A stretch of 64,000 bases of DNA, taken from AP-15 sp963703745 (lineage in GTDB: Bacteria > Pseudomonadota > Alphaproteobacteria > ATCC43930 > CGMCC-115725). This document shows positions 44,281 to 52,751 of this stretch, piece by piece; position 1 is the stretch's first letter, and each line of letters opens with the position of its first letter. The stretch covers positions 1,736,001 to 1,800,000 of the forward strand of contig CAVPFL010000002.1 in NCBI GenBank assembly GCA_963703745.1. The letters are read 5' to 3'. The translations under genes and the position numbers were made by a program. The notes under the pieces were generated by a model. That model searched no databases. It saw only the letters and a program-made list of their open reading frames with translations, and was not told the DNA's origin.

Positions 44281-45219
44281 ATGCCGGACCTTCATCCGCA
44301 GATCCAGCGCGTCCTCCAGGTCATGGCCGAGGCCAACCTCAAGCCGATCGAGGCGATGAAACCGGCTGCAGCGCGCGAGCAAATGGAGGCGACGGCACAG
44401 GCGCGGAAGGCGGAGCCGCTCCCGGTCGCCCGGGTCGAGGAACGATTGATCCCGGGCCCGGCCGGTGACATCCGGTTGCGCCTCTATTGGCCGAATAGGG
44501 CGGCTCCGCTGCCGGCGATCGTCTATTACCATGGCGGCGGGCATGTCATCGGCAGCCTCGATACGCATGATCTGGTCGCACGCAACCTGTGCGCAGGGGC
44601 CGAGGCGCTGGTCGCATCGGTCGACTATCGCATGGGGCCGGAGCATAAATTCCCGGCAGCCGCAGAAGATTCGTTCGCTGCACTGAAATGGGTTCACGCG
44701 AATGCCAAGGAGCTCGGCGCCGACCCCGACCGGCTCGGCGTCCATGGCGACAGCGCCGGCGCCAATCTCGCGGCAGTCGTTGCTTTAATGGCCCGGGATG
44801 CCGGCAGCCCGAGATTGCGGCTCCAATCGCTCGTTTACCCGGTTGCCGACTATGGCTTGGTCGGCGACAGCTATGACAAATACGCCCAGGGCTACGGCCT
44901 GTTGACCAGAGAATCGATGGTTTGGTTCCGCAATCATTATCTGCGCAGCCCGAAGGATGCGGAGGATTGGCGCGCCTCCCCGATCAAGGCGCCGAGTTTC
45001 GGGAATGTGGCGCCGGCGATCGTCATCACGGCTGAATGCGATGTCCTGCACGATGACGGAGAGCACTACGCCGAGGCGTTGCATCGCGCCGGCGTGCCGG
45101 TCGAATACAAGGAATATCCGGGGATGATCCACGGCTTTTTCGGCATGATGCCGGCGGTCGACGACGCGATGAACGCGCAACGTGCCGTCTGGACCGCATT
45201 CAAACGCGCCTTCAACTGA
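44281..45219 (+). CDS. Alpha/beta hydrolase, hormone-sensitive-lipase (GDXG) family esterase
   Basis: The open frame begins far upstream, but the ATG at 44281 gives a normal 312-residue esterase start (MPDLHPQIQRVLQVMAEANL). The HSL oxyanion motif is HGGG (84-87) and the nucleophile Ser158 is in VHGDSAGANLAAV. The acid and base are likely Asp in ITAECDVLHDDGE and His in YPGMIHGFFGM. It probably hydrolyses short acyl esters. It is co-directional with the cupin gene before it and the TusA-like gene 18 bp after it. Confidence 0.92.
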   Translation: MPDLHPQIQRVLQVMAEANLKPIEAMKPAAAREQMEATAQARKAEPLPVARVEERLIPGPAGDIRLRLYWPNRAAPLPAIVYYHGGGHVIGSLDTHDLVARNLCAGAEALVASVDYRMGPEHKFPAAAEDSFAALKWVHANAKELGADPDRLGVHGDSAGANLAAVVALMARDAGSPRLRLQSLVYPVADYGLVGDSYDKYAQGYGLLTRESMVWFRNHYLRSPKDAEDWRASPIKAPSFGNVAPAIVITAECDVLHDDGEHYAEALHRAGVPVEYKEYPGMIHGFFGMMPAVDDAMNAQRAVWTAFKRAFN

Positions 45220-45236
45220 CCGCAAGGTGCCGAGAG

Positions 45237-45488
45237 ATGACGCAAGCTGGCGATACGACGGTGGACGCGACCCTCGATGCCACCGGACTCTTGTGCCCGC
45301 TGCCGGTGCTCAAGGCACGACGGGCGTTGAAGCCGCTCGCCCCCGGCGCAGTGCTCGAAGTGCTCGCGACCGATCCCGGCGCCACCCAGGATTTTCGGCA
45401 TTTCTGCCAGACCACCGGATGCGAATTGCTCGAAGCCAGTGAGCAGGCCGGCGGGGTCTTGCGTTTTGTGATGCGCAAGCCGGGCTGA
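45237..45488 (+). CDS. TusA-family sulfur-carrier protein
   Basis: An 83-residue protein with the TusA/YeeD/SirA signature: DATLDATGLLCPLPVLKARR, catalytic Cys20 in CPxP, then GAVLEVLATDPGATQDF. TusA-like proteins relay persulfide sulfur for tRNA thiolation, molybdopterin synthesis or sulfur oxidation. Which of these applies here is not evident: no dsr or tusBCD genes are in the window. It sits between an esterase and a dehydrogenase gene, 12 bp from the latter. Confidence 0.88.
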   Translation: MTQAGDTTVDATLDATGLLCPLPVLKARRALKPLAPGAVLEVLATDPGATQDFRHFCQTTGCELLEASEQAGGVLRFVMRKPG

Positions 45489-45500
45489 GGGAGGCCGCCG

Positions 45501-46661
45501 ATGGTCGCGATCATCACGGCGCCGCGCCTGATGGCGGTGGGCGGAGGGGCGCTCGCCGACTTGCCTTCCATGCTGCGCCGTCTCGGGCTCGCCAATCCGC
45601 TGATCGTCACGGATCCCTTTCTCGCGAGCTCGGGCCATCTCGAGCGGGCGACCGCCCAACTCGAGGGCGAGGGCATTCCTTGGACGGTGTTCGCCGACAC
45701 GGTCGCCGACCCGACCACGGCGGTCGTCGAGACCGGCGCCCGTTGTCTCGCGGAGGGTGACTTCGACAGCCTGGTGGCGATCGGCGGGGGCAGCTCGATC
45801 GACACCGCCAAGGCGATGAGTGTCCTTGCCGCCAACGGTGGACAGATGCGCGATTACAAGGTCCCGGCCGAAATTCCCAAAGCCGGACCCCCGCTCGTTG
45901 CCATTCCGACAACCGCCGGCACCGGCTCCGAGGTGACCCGGTTCACGGTGATCACCGACACCGAGACCGACGAAAAGATGCTGATCGCCGGGCTCGTCTG
46001 CTGCCCGCTCGCGGCGATCGTCGATTACGAGCTGACGCTCTCGATGCCGCTGCGCCTGACCGCTGATACCGGGCTCGACAGTCTGACCCATGCGATCGAA
46101 GCCTATGTCAGCCGCCGGGCTAATCTCTATACAGACGGGCTCGCCAAGAGTGCGATGGGTCTTATCGCGCGCCATATCCGAACCGCCTGCGCCGAACCCG
46201 ACAACCGGGCGGCGCGCGAGGCGATGATGCTCGGCGCGACGACGGCGGGGATGGCGTTCTCGAATTCGAGCGTGTGCCTAGTGCACGGCATGAGCCGGCC
46301 GATCGGCGCGTTTTTCCACGTTCCGCATGGGTTGTCGAACGCCATGCTGCTGCCGGAGATCACCGCCTTCTCGGCGCCGGCCGCGCTCGAGCGTTACGCC
46401 GACTGCGCCCGTGCGATGGGGGTGGCCGAGGAGGATGAGGGGAGCCAGGCTGCGGTCGCGCGTCTGCTAAACGAACTGCGCCGGCTCAACGAGGACCTTA
46501 AAGTGCCCACACCGCGCGCGTGGGGCATCGATGCCGATCGCTACGAGGAGCTGCTGCCGGTGATGGCAAGCCAGGCCCTCGGCTCGGGTTCGCCCGCCAA
46601 CAACCCGCGAATCCCGACAAGCGACGAGATCATCGAGCTCTATCATCGCGCCTATTGGTGA
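45501..46661 (+). CDS. Iron-containing alcohol dehydrogenase
   Basis: A 386-residue protein, ATG behind GGGAGGCCGCCG. Group III family marks: NAD site DSLVAIGGGSSIDTAKAM, PLVAIPTTAGTGSEVTRF, metal ligands in LTADTGLDSLTHAIEAYVS (Asp, His) and in CLVHGMSRPIGAFFHVPHGL (two His). The substrate alcohol cannot be told. The run esterase, TusA-like, Fe-ADH, SDR suggests a small oxidation pathway, though the gap before the SDR is 57 bp. Confidence 0.92.
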   Translation: MVAIITAPRLMAVGGGALADLPSMLRRLGLANPLIVTDPFLASSGHLERATAQLEGEGIPWTVFADTVADPTTAVVETGARCLAEGDFDSLVAIGGGSSIDTAKAMSVLAANGGQMRDYKVPAEIPKAGPPLVAIPTTAGTGSEVTRFTVITDTETDEKMLIAGLVCCPLAAIVDYELTLSMPLRLTADTGLDSLTHAIEAYVSRRANLYTDGLAKSAMGLIARHIRTACAEPDNRAAREAMMLGATTAGMAFSNSSVCLVHGMSRPIGAFFHVPHGLSNAMLLPEITAFSAPAALERYADCARAMGVAEEDEGSQAAVARLLNELRRLNEDLKVPTPRAWGIDADRYEELLPVMASQALGSGSPANNPRIPTSDEIIELYHRAYW

Positions 46662-46718
46662 CGCCCGATTGACGGGGCATAGCGTATGTAATTTAGGTCA
46701 AATTGCAGGGACACGAGG

Positions 46719-47444
46719 ATGGTCGATTTTAGCGGCAGCCATGTCGTCGTGACCGGCGGCACCGGCGCCCTCGGCAGGGCTGTGATTGGGGCTTTGCGCA
46801 AGGCCGATGCGATCTGTCACGTGCCGAACCTGGTGGCTGCAGAGCTCGACGATTTCCCATACTCGTCAGATCCCGGTGTCCGCGTCGCCCGTGGCGTGGA
46901 TCTAGCGGATGAAGCGGCAGTTCGACGCTTTTATCAGGCGCTTCCGCCCCTCTGGGCGTCGATTCACTTGGCTGGTGGCTTTGCGATGGCGCCGATCGGC
47001 GAGATGTCCGCAGAAGATTTCATGGCGCAGTTCCGGATGAATGCGCTGTCGTGCTTCGTGTGCTCGGCGGCGGCCGTCGCCGCGTTCCGTGCTCGCAAGG
47101 AACCAGGTCCCGGCGGCGCACCGGGCGGGAGGATTGTCAACGTCGCTGCCCGCCCGGCGCTGGAGCCGCGGCTGGGTGCCGGTATGATCGCTTACACCGC
47201 GTCCAAATCGGCTGTGGCCGCGCTGACCCAGGCACTTGCGCAAGAGACGACCGACGAACAGATCTGGGTCAATGCGGTCGCCCCCTCAGTCCTCGACACC
47301 CCGGCGAACCGGGCGGCAATGCCCGATGCCGATTATCGCCGTTGGGTCGCCCCGGCCCATCTCGCCGAAATCGTGACCTTCCTTGCTTCCCCGGCCAATC
47401 GCGTGACCCGCGGCGCGGTCATTCCGGTGTACGGCGGGTCTTAA
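46719..47444 (+). CDS. Short-chain dehydrogenase/reductase
   Basis: A 241-residue classical SDR. The cofactor motif reads VVVTGGTGALGRAVIGAL; the catalytic YxxxK is YTASK in GAGMIAYTASKSAVAALTQA, preceded by VNVAARPAL, where the usual Ser of the triad is Ala or displaced. The end has VNAVAPSVLDTPANRAAMPD. The missing clear Ser means activity should be treated with care. It may act with the Fe-ADH just upstream. Confidence 0.88.
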   Translation: MVDFSGSHVVVTGGTGALGRAVIGALRKADAICHVPNLVAAELDDFPYSSDPGVRVARGVDLADEAAVRRFYQALPPLWASIHLAGGFAMAPIGEMSAEDFMAQFRMNALSCFVCSAAAVAAFRARKEPGPGGAPGGRIVNVAARPALEPRLGAGMIAYTASKSAVAALTQALAQETTDEQIWVNAVAPSVLDTPANRAAMPDADYRRWVAPAHLAEIVTFLASPANRVTRGAVIPVYGGS

Positions 47445-47562
47445 GTCGGCTGCTGCGCTCTCGCGCCGCAGCAAAATCTCATAGAACGTTTGCAATAAGC
47501 CCGCGTGCGTCATATTGCGCTGCAGCATAAACTTGGCTTGTCTTTGTCCGCGTGGAGTCTCG

Positions 47563-47772
47563 ATGAAAAATCATTTCCTTCGTCTCGACCGGATTGCCGG
47601 GCAAATGAATGCCTGGCTTCTCGTGATCGCGATCGGGCTCGGCATGCTCGACCTGGCCGTTCTGGTCGCCAAATGCATGCCGGCTATGACGGTAACGCCC
47701 GCCGCTACCGACACCGGTAGGCACGAGCACGCGATCGTATCGCCATCTCAAGCCGATAACTCTCGCAGCTGA
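47563..47772 (+). CDS. Small single-span membrane protein
   Basis: The ATG at 47563, behind GTGGAGTCTCG, gives 69 residues with one hydrophobic helix (AWLLVIAIGLGMLDLAVLVA) and a polar His/Ser-rich tail. No family is recognised. The ribosome site and spacing make it more credible than the neighbouring short frames. It precedes the hypothetical gene at 47785 by 12 bp. Confidence 0.6.
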   Translation: MKNHFLRLDRIAGQMNAWLLVIAIGLGMLDLAVLVAKCMPAMTVTPAATDTGRHEHAIVSPSQADNSRS

Positions 47773-47784
47773 TCGGAGCGACTG

Positions 47785-48114
47785 ATGCACGCCATTCTCG
47801 GACCGATCCTGCTCAAGGAGGGATACTATGCGTTTGACATGTGGACTGCGGAAGAAGGGTTGAGCCGCGGATACGCCTATCGTCGCGTCGAAGACGCCCA
47901 CTATGCGCGCAATGCAGAAATCAGATCTCGCAGAAGTGGCCGGTCGGGCGCCGCGGTGGTTTGCAGCACGCTCGAAGAGTTTACTTTGGCAGTCGCCGAA
48001 CGCGAAGTGACTTTCCACGTCCTGGTCACAAACCTCGAAGTCGGGCCGCTCGGTCCCACTGATCCCTCTGAACGCCACCGCAGGATCCCGATAGCGGTCG
48101 TCCAAGATCAATGA
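47785..48114 (+). CDS. Hypothetical protein
   Basis: A 109-residue frame, ATG behind GGAGCGACTG. It is mixed and soluble in look (LLKEGYYAFDMWTAEEGLSR, STLEEFTLAVAEREVTFHVL), with no signal or membrane segment and no recognised domain. It follows the small membrane protein closely, so the two may be co-expressed. It is convergent with nadE, 6 bp away. Confidence 0.5.
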   Translation: MHAILGPILLKEGYYAFDMWTAEEGLSRGYAYRRVEDAHYARNAEIRSRRSGRSGAAVVCSTLEEFTLAVAEREVTFHVLVTNLEVGPLGPTDPSERHRRIPIAVVQDQ

Positions 48115-48120
48115 TGCCGC

Positions 48121-50172
48121 TCACTCGCTGTCGGGGACAGCTGCTTCGAGTTCATCGAGCCACACCTTGGCGTTGGCGTCGGACGGAGCGCGCCAGTCGC
48201 CGCGCGGCGATAATGAACCGCCGGACGAGATCTTGGGTCCGTTGGGCAGTGCCGAGCGTTTGAATTGGCTCAGCTGGAAGAAGCGGTAGAGAAAGACGCG
48301 CAGCCAGTGCTTGACCTCGGCGAGCGTGTAGGCGCGCCGCGCCGTGTCGGGCGTGTTCGCGGGCCAGCTGCCGCACTCGGCATCGTGCCAGGCATTCCAT
48401 GACAGATAGGCGATTTTGGAAGGACGGAAGCCGTGCCGCGTCGCGTAGTAAAGGTTGAAGTCCTGCAAGGCGTACGGGCCGACGACACTTTCGGTCGACT
48501 GGATCGCGCCGTCGGCACCCGGCGGCACCAGCTCGGGTGAGATCTCGGTCGCTAGGATGTCGTAGAGGATCCGTGCGGTTTCCTCGCCCAGTTCCCCGGA
48601 GGCTGCGGCAAAGCGAATCAGGTGCTGGATCAGGGTCTTGGCCACCGACCCGTTAGGGTTGTAGTGCGACATCTGATCGCCGACCCCGTAGGTGCACCAC
48701 CCGAGGCCGAGCTCCGAGAGGTCGCCGGTGCCGACCACCAGCGCCCTGTTGTGGTTCGCCAGCCGGAACAGATAATCGGTCCGCAGGCCCGCCTGCACGT
48801 TTTCGAATGTCACATCGTAGAGGGCTTCGCCGTTGGCCGAGGCGTGACCGATATCGCCGAGCATTTGCCGCGCGGCCGGCCGAATATCGATCTCGGCGCC
48901 GCTGACGCCGAGTGCGCGCATTAGCCGCCACGCATTGGCTTTGGTCGCCTGGCTCGTCGCAAAACCCGGCAAGGTGTAGGCCAGGACATTGCTGCGCGGC
49001 AGCCCCAGCCGGTCCATTGCACGCGCCGAGACGATCAGCGCCTGCGTCGAATCGAGCCCGCCCGAGACACCGATGACGAGCTTTTTGAGCCCCGTCGCCG
49101 CGACCCGTTGCGCCAAGCCCTGAACCTGGATGTTGTAGGCTTCGTAGCAATTCTCGCGCAGCATAGCCGGATCCGACGGCACGTACGGAAAGCGCTCGAC
49201 TTTGCGGCGCAGCTCGAGAGGTTCACCCGGTGCCGCGAAGTCAAAGAAGATCCTACGGAACCGCATGCGCTCCTCGCCGACCGTGCGCACGCAATCGCCG
49301 AAGGTGTTGGTCCGCATCCGCTCCTGGCGGATACGCCCGAGATCGACATCGGCGACCGCCATCTCCGGATCGGTCGAGAACCGTCGCGTCTCGCCGAGGT
49401 CGTCGCCGCATTCGAAGATGCCGGCCTGGCCGTCCCAGGCGAGGTCGGTCGTGGATTCTCCGGCGCCGGCCGCGGAATAGGCGTAGGCCGCGATGCAGCG
49501 CGCCGATTGCGAGGCGCACAAGAGCCGGCGCATTTGCGCCTTGCCGATCGTGATGTTGCTGGCCGAGAGGTTGAGCAGAACCTCCGCCCCGGCGAGTGCG
49601 GCAGCGGTGCTCGGCGGCTGTGGGACCCACAGATCCTCGCAAATCTCGATGTGAAAGGTGAAACCAGCCTCGCCGCGGGCGGCAAACAACAGATCGCTGC
49701 CGAATGGGGCTTCTCGCCCGGCGATCGCGATCGACCGGCCGACGACACCGTCTCCCGAGGTGAAGTGCCGGCGCTCGTAAAACTCGCGATAGTTCGGCAG
49801 AAAGACCTTGGGGACAACCCCCAGAAGGGCACCCCGGTGGATGACGACGCCGCAATTATAGAGGTGCCCCTGCGACCTGAGCGGCGCGCCCACGACAAAA
49901 ATCGGGAACAGCTCGGCGCTCGCGCAGATCAGCCGATCGACCTGGCGTGCCACCTCGTCGAGCACCGCGTCCTGGAACAAAAGATCGTCGATCGCGTAGG
50001 CCGAAAGACAGAGTTCCGGGAACACCATCAAGGACACGAGCGCCTGATCGCCCTCGGCGAGCAGGCTCAGGACATTCTCCGCGTTGCGCCGCGGCTCGGT
50101 GACCGCGACATGCGGCACGCAGGCGCCGATACGGATGAACTGATGGCGGTAGGGCGAGAAAAACGACGGCAT
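48121..50172 (-). CDS. nadE: Glutamine-dependent NAD(+) synthetase
   Basis: The ATG at 50172 (MPSFFSPYRHQFIRIGACVP) is preferred to a TTG at 50208; the product is 683 residues, the long form. The N-terminal nitrilase-type glutaminase has its triad Glu53 (MVFPELCLSAY), Lys122 (VPKVFLPNYREFYERR) and Cys178 (FHIEICEDLW). The synthetase half has the ATP loop VIGVSGGLDSTQALIV and DQMSHYNPNGSVAKTL. It makes NAD from deamido-NAD, ATP and glutamine and is usually essential. It stands alone on the minus strand. Confidence 0.94.
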   Translation of the reverse strand: MPSFFSPYRHQFIRIGACVPHVAVTEPRRNAENVLSLLAEGDQALVSLMVFPELCLSAYAIDDLLFQDAVLDEVARQVDRLICASAELFPIFVVGAPLRSQGHLYNCGVVIHRGALLGVVPKVFLPNYREFYERRHFTSGDGVVGRSIAIAGREAPFGSDLLFAARGEAGFTFHIEICEDLWVPQPPSTAAALAGAEVLLNLSASNITIGKAQMRRLLCASQSARCIAAYAYSAAGAGESTTDLAWDGQAGIFECGDDLGETRRFSTDPEMAVADVDLGRIRQERMRTNTFGDCVRTVGEERMRFRRIFFDFAAPGEPLELRRKVERFPYVPSDPAMLRENCYEAYNIQVQGLAQRVAATGLKKLVIGVSGGLDSTQALIVSARAMDRLGLPRSNVLAYTLPGFATSQATKANAWRLMRALGVSGAEIDIRPAARQMLGDIGHASANGEALYDVTFENVQAGLRTDYLFRLANHNRALVVGTGDLSELGLGWCTYGVGDQMSHYNPNGSVAKTLIQHLIRFAAASGELGEETARILYDILATEISPELVPPGADGAIQSTESVVGPYALQDFNLYYATRHGFRPSKIAYLSWNAWHDAECGSWPANTPDTARRAYTLAEVKHWLRVFLYRFFQLSQFKRSALPNGPKISSGGSLSPRGDWRAPSDANAKVWLDELEAAVPDSE

Positions 50173-50244
50173 TCGGCTCGGCGCTCGCGCGATCGGTAAC
50201 TCAGTCAATCTGGGCAGCCGGCCGGCCCCCGGTAAGGGGCGGGC

Positions 50245-50865
50245 TCAGGTCTTCGATCGCGCCGACTTCATCGCCGCCCATACCACGCCGGCAACACCGA
50301 ACAGGGTCAGACCTGCGAAGACCAGCAGCACGGTGTTCGCGGAGCCGACGAGGCTGTTCCCGACATCACCGACGGCGTCGCCGGCGAACAGCAGCATCGG
50401 CGCCCAGACAATCGCCGAGGTAACGTTGGCAAACCAGAAACGGTCGCGCGGCATGCGCATGACCCCGGCGGCGAGCGGGATCACGGCGCGCATCGGGCCG
50501 AAAAAGCGGCCGATGAAGACGCTCTTGCCGCCGTGCCTGGCAAAAAAGCGGATGCCGCTCGGCAGCAGCTCCGGACTGCGGGTGAAGGGCCAAACCCGGG
50601 CAATGCCGCCGCCGAAACGGTGGCCGATCCAGAACGAGACCGTGTCGCCGAGAACCGCACCGACGACCGCCCCGGCGACGATCGGCAGATACGGCAGCGA
50701 GCCCGCCGCCATCAAGGTCCCGGCGGCGATCAGGAGCGAGGTGCCGGGAAACAGCAGGCTGACAAAGGCGAACGATTCGCCGAACGCGGTCACGAACATT
50801 ACGGCCACGGCCCAACTCGAATGTGCCGAGATGAAGTCGAGGGTAGGCTGAACGAGGTGCTCCAT
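50245..50865 (-). CDS. DedA-family membrane protein
   Basis: The ATG at 50865 has an excellent AAGGAGGAC site; 206 residues. DedA/SNARE-associated marks: FGESFAFVSLLFPGTSLLIA, GAVVGAVLGDTVSFWIGHRF, FFARHGGKSVFIGRFFGPMR and AVIPLAAGVMRMPRDRFWFAN, with the conserved F/G-R-F-x-P-x-R pattern. DedA proteins take part in lipid-carrier recycling and membrane homeostasis. It lies upstream of nadE on the same strand with a 72-bp gap. Confidence 0.88.
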   Translation of the reverse strand: MEHLVQPTLDFISAHSSWAVAVMFVTAFGESFAFVSLLFPGTSLLIAAGTLMAAGSLPYLPIVAGAVVGAVLGDTVSFWIGHRFGGGIARVWPFTRSPELLPSGIRFFARHGGKSVFIGRFFGPMRAVIPLAAGVMRMPRDRFWFANVTSAIVWAPMLLFAGDAVGDVGNSLVGSANTVLLVFAGLTLFGVAGVVWAAMKSARSKT

Positions 50866-51127
50866 GTCCTCCTTATAGCGATGCCCCGGCGAGCGCGCCA
50901 ATCGCCAGAACGCGGCTCGGAGAGCCTCGATGAGACCCGCAATTACAACGAAAATCGCGTTTTTGCCGCAAAGCGGCCCCTGCGGCGCTCTGGAATGGAG
51001 CGTTATTTCAGAGGCTTAGATCAAAAATTCGTTACTCGACGGAACAATGGAATTTTTTCGCCGATCAACGAATTTTGCACGCCTAACAATCGATTAACAA
51101 CGGATTCGCTTGTATCATCGAGCGGAG

Positions 51128-51158
51128 TATAATATAGCCTGACTAGTCTGAACAGACT
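51128..51158 (+). promoter_or_regulatory. Toxin-antitoxin promoter and operator
   Basis: A consensus -10 box TATAAT lies at 51128-51133, with a weak -35 (TTCGCT, 17 bp upstream). Twelve bases later comes AGTCTG-AA-CAGACT (51145-51158), a perfect 14-bp inverted repeat, 21 bp before the antitoxin ATG. This is the expected operator for an antitoxin that represses its own operon. Confidence 0.6.
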
Positions 51159-51179
51159 CTGGTGAGGTTTTACCGAATT

Positions 51180-51494
51180 ATGCAATCCCGGAGAAACCCC
51201 CGCGCGGCCAGGAGGTCGACGAAGGTCGCGTATCACACACTCCCGGCCTGGAAGCTTCAGGACGCCAAGGCTCATTTCAGCCAGGTCGTGCGAGAGGCTC
51301 TGGCACATGGACCGCAGCGGGTAACTTTGCACGGCAAGGATGCGGTGGTGATACTTTCAGCCGAAGCCTACGGGCGGCTCGCTCCGGCAGCGGCGCAACC
51401 AAGCCTGCACGTGCTGCTGTCTCGGTCGCCGCTGCGAGAGTTGGATTTTGAGCACGGAAGCGTCCGCTCCCCGGTGCGCGATGTCGGGTTGTGA
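51180..51494 (+). CDS. Phd/YefM-type antitoxin
   Basis: The ATG at 51180 gives 104 residues; a GTG 18 bp upstream lies in frame. The core AWKLQDAKAHFSQVVREALA and HGPQRVTLHGKDAVVILSAE is the Phd/YefM DNA-binding fold. The C-terminal tail (HVLLSRSPLRELDFEHGSVR) is the flexible toxin-neutralising part. It overlaps the toxin gene by 4 bp (GTGA), a strong sign of translational coupling. It probably binds the palindrome just upstream. Confidence 0.88.
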   Translation: MQSRRNPRAARRSTKVAYHTLPAWKLQDAKAHFSQVVREALAHGPQRVTLHGKDAVVILSAEAYGRLAPAAAQPSLHVLLSRSPLRELDFEHGSVRSPVRDVGL

Positions 51495-51940
51495 GAGGTT
51501 GGCTACTTGATACGAACGTGATCTCGGAGCTGCGCAAGCCGAGTTGCGACACGCAGGTCAGGGCATGGTCGGACAGCCAGCATCCGACCAGTCTGTTTTT
51601 GAGCAGGGTCACGATCGCCGAGATCAGGTACGGCATCGAGCGACTGGCCGCAGTCGATCCATCCCGCAAGCGACTCGAGGCGTGGCTCGCCAACGAGCTG
51701 CGGCCCTGGTTTTCAGACCGGCTGCTCGATGTGGACGAGGATGTCTTTGTGATCTGGCGTCGCCTGGTGGAAGAAGGAAAGGCCATGCGTCATACCTTCC
51801 CACAGCCTGACCTGTTTATCGCGGCGACGGCGATCCTGCATGACCTCTGCGTCGTGACCCGCAACGTAGATGACTTCCTCCAAACGGGAGTGCCCCTCCT
51901 GAACCCGTGGATAGACACTCACCCACGATTCGCCGAATGA
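51491..51940 (+). CDS. PIN-domain toxin (VapC/FitB-type RNase)
   Basis: A 149-residue PIN protein with GTG start inside the antitoxin stop. The acidic pocket is visible: Asp7 in WLLDTNVISELRKPS, Glu in SRVTIAEIRYGIERL, Asp in QPDLFIAATAILHDL and Asp in VVTRNVDDF. Such enzymes cut tRNA or mRNA when freed from the antitoxin. Phd-like antitoxin with PIN toxin is a common mixed pairing. Confidence 0.9.
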   Translation: MRGWLLDTNVISELRKPSCDTQVRAWSDSQHPTSLFLSRVTIAEIRYGIERLAAVDPSRKRLEAWLANELRPWFSDRLLDVDEDVFVIWRRLVEEGKAMRHTFPQPDLFIAATAILHDLCVVTRNVDDFLQTGVPLLNPWIDTHPRFAE

Positions 51941-52148
51941 GCAACATGGCGCAGACCTGAGCAGGCGGACGACGCTGATGTCGCCACCCGCGAAATCAGC
52001 GGGTTCGAGAGTTCGAGGGATCCGGCCTCACCCTGATTTAATCCGTGGGCGGCGCGATGATCAAGGCTCCACGCGACGCCGTGCCAAGGTCGGAAGCCAG
52101 CGAGGTGGCGCGCGCTGGGGAACCGAGAGGTCGCTCGGGTGGCTTGTT

Positions 52149-52406
52149 CTAAGGGAGAGAGGCAAACGGAGATTTGAGGCCTAGACGGCGATCGAGCCGG
52201 CTCACCGTCGTCGGGGCGAGGAACTCGTGTTGCTCGGTACCAACTTCGACAACCCACCTGCCGTCAGGAGCCTCGATCCGGGTGACGAGCACCATTTCTC
52301 CGTCAGCCGTTCGACCGTAGCTTGATTGAACCGTGCATCCGACGCTTTGCGCCCAACGCAGATAATCCCCCAGCGTCGGATGTCCGCCGAACGGGAAGGC
52401 GGCCAC
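52149..52406 (-). CDS. Small protein paired with HicB-like gene, possible HicA-like toxin
   Basis: An 85-residue frame with GTG start. It reads GGHPTLGDYLRWAQSVGCTV, then MVLVTRIEAPDGRWVVEVGT and HEFLAPTTVSRLDRRLGL. The order (helix with YLxWxxxxGC, then strands and a late His) recalls a HicA or double-stranded-RNA-binding-like small protein, but the classic HicA GSHH motif is missing. It starts 6 bp after the HicB-like gene on the same strand. Pairing is the main reason to believe it; toxin activity is unproven. Confidence 0.55.
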   Translation of the reverse strand: MAAFPFGGHPTLGDYLRWAQSVGCTVQSSYGRTADGEMVLVTRIEAPDGRWVVEVGTEQHEFLAPTTVSRLDRRLGLKSPFASLP

Positions 52407-52412
52407 AACCTG

Positions 52413-52751
52413 TTATGCCGCGAGGCCGAATTCGATCGCGATATCGGGTGCATCGGTCACGACCGCGGGGTGCACCGGCTTGAACTCGCCCGCTCTACGC
52501 AGCCACAGGTCATGGAAGTGCTGCGGGGCTGGTCCAATCCCCGCGAACGGTCTCCCGTGGCGTCGCAGGCTCTCGTCGCGTTCCGCCTGGATGGCAACCA
52601 GAAGCCGTTTTCCTAACTGGTCAAGGTCACGCGCTTGCGCACCGATGTCGTATTCGAGACATTGCGCAACCCAGTGTTCGCCCTCCTTTGAAAGCAGGAC
52701 GCGGATCGGATCTGCTGCCGACACTTCCTCGTTCCTCCGTCGCCGCGACAT
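52413..52751 (-). CDS. HicB-like antitoxin family protein
   Basis: A 112-residue protein. Residues ~15-60 have the HicB partial RNase-H-like pattern: IRVLLSKEGEHWVAQCLEYD, IGAQARDLDQLGKRLLVAIQ. The usual C-terminal DNA-binding helix-turn-helix is absent; instead a tail with FHDLWLRRAGEFKPVHP follows. It precedes a small gene by 6 bp, which suggests a two-gene module. HicB-like proteins also occur singly, so the antitoxin role is tentative. Confidence 0.65.
   Translation of the reverse strand: MSRRRRNEEVSAADPIRVLLSKEGEHWVAQCLEYDIGAQARDLDQLGKRLLVAIQAERDESLRRHGRPFAGIGPAPQHFHDLWLRRAGEFKPVHPAVVTDAPDIAIEFGLAA

Noticed and set aside
52010..52040. TTCGA-containing stretch checked as a tRNA T-loop
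   Set aside because: No acceptor or anticodon stems can be formed around it; no tRNA cloverleaf was found in this or other gaps.
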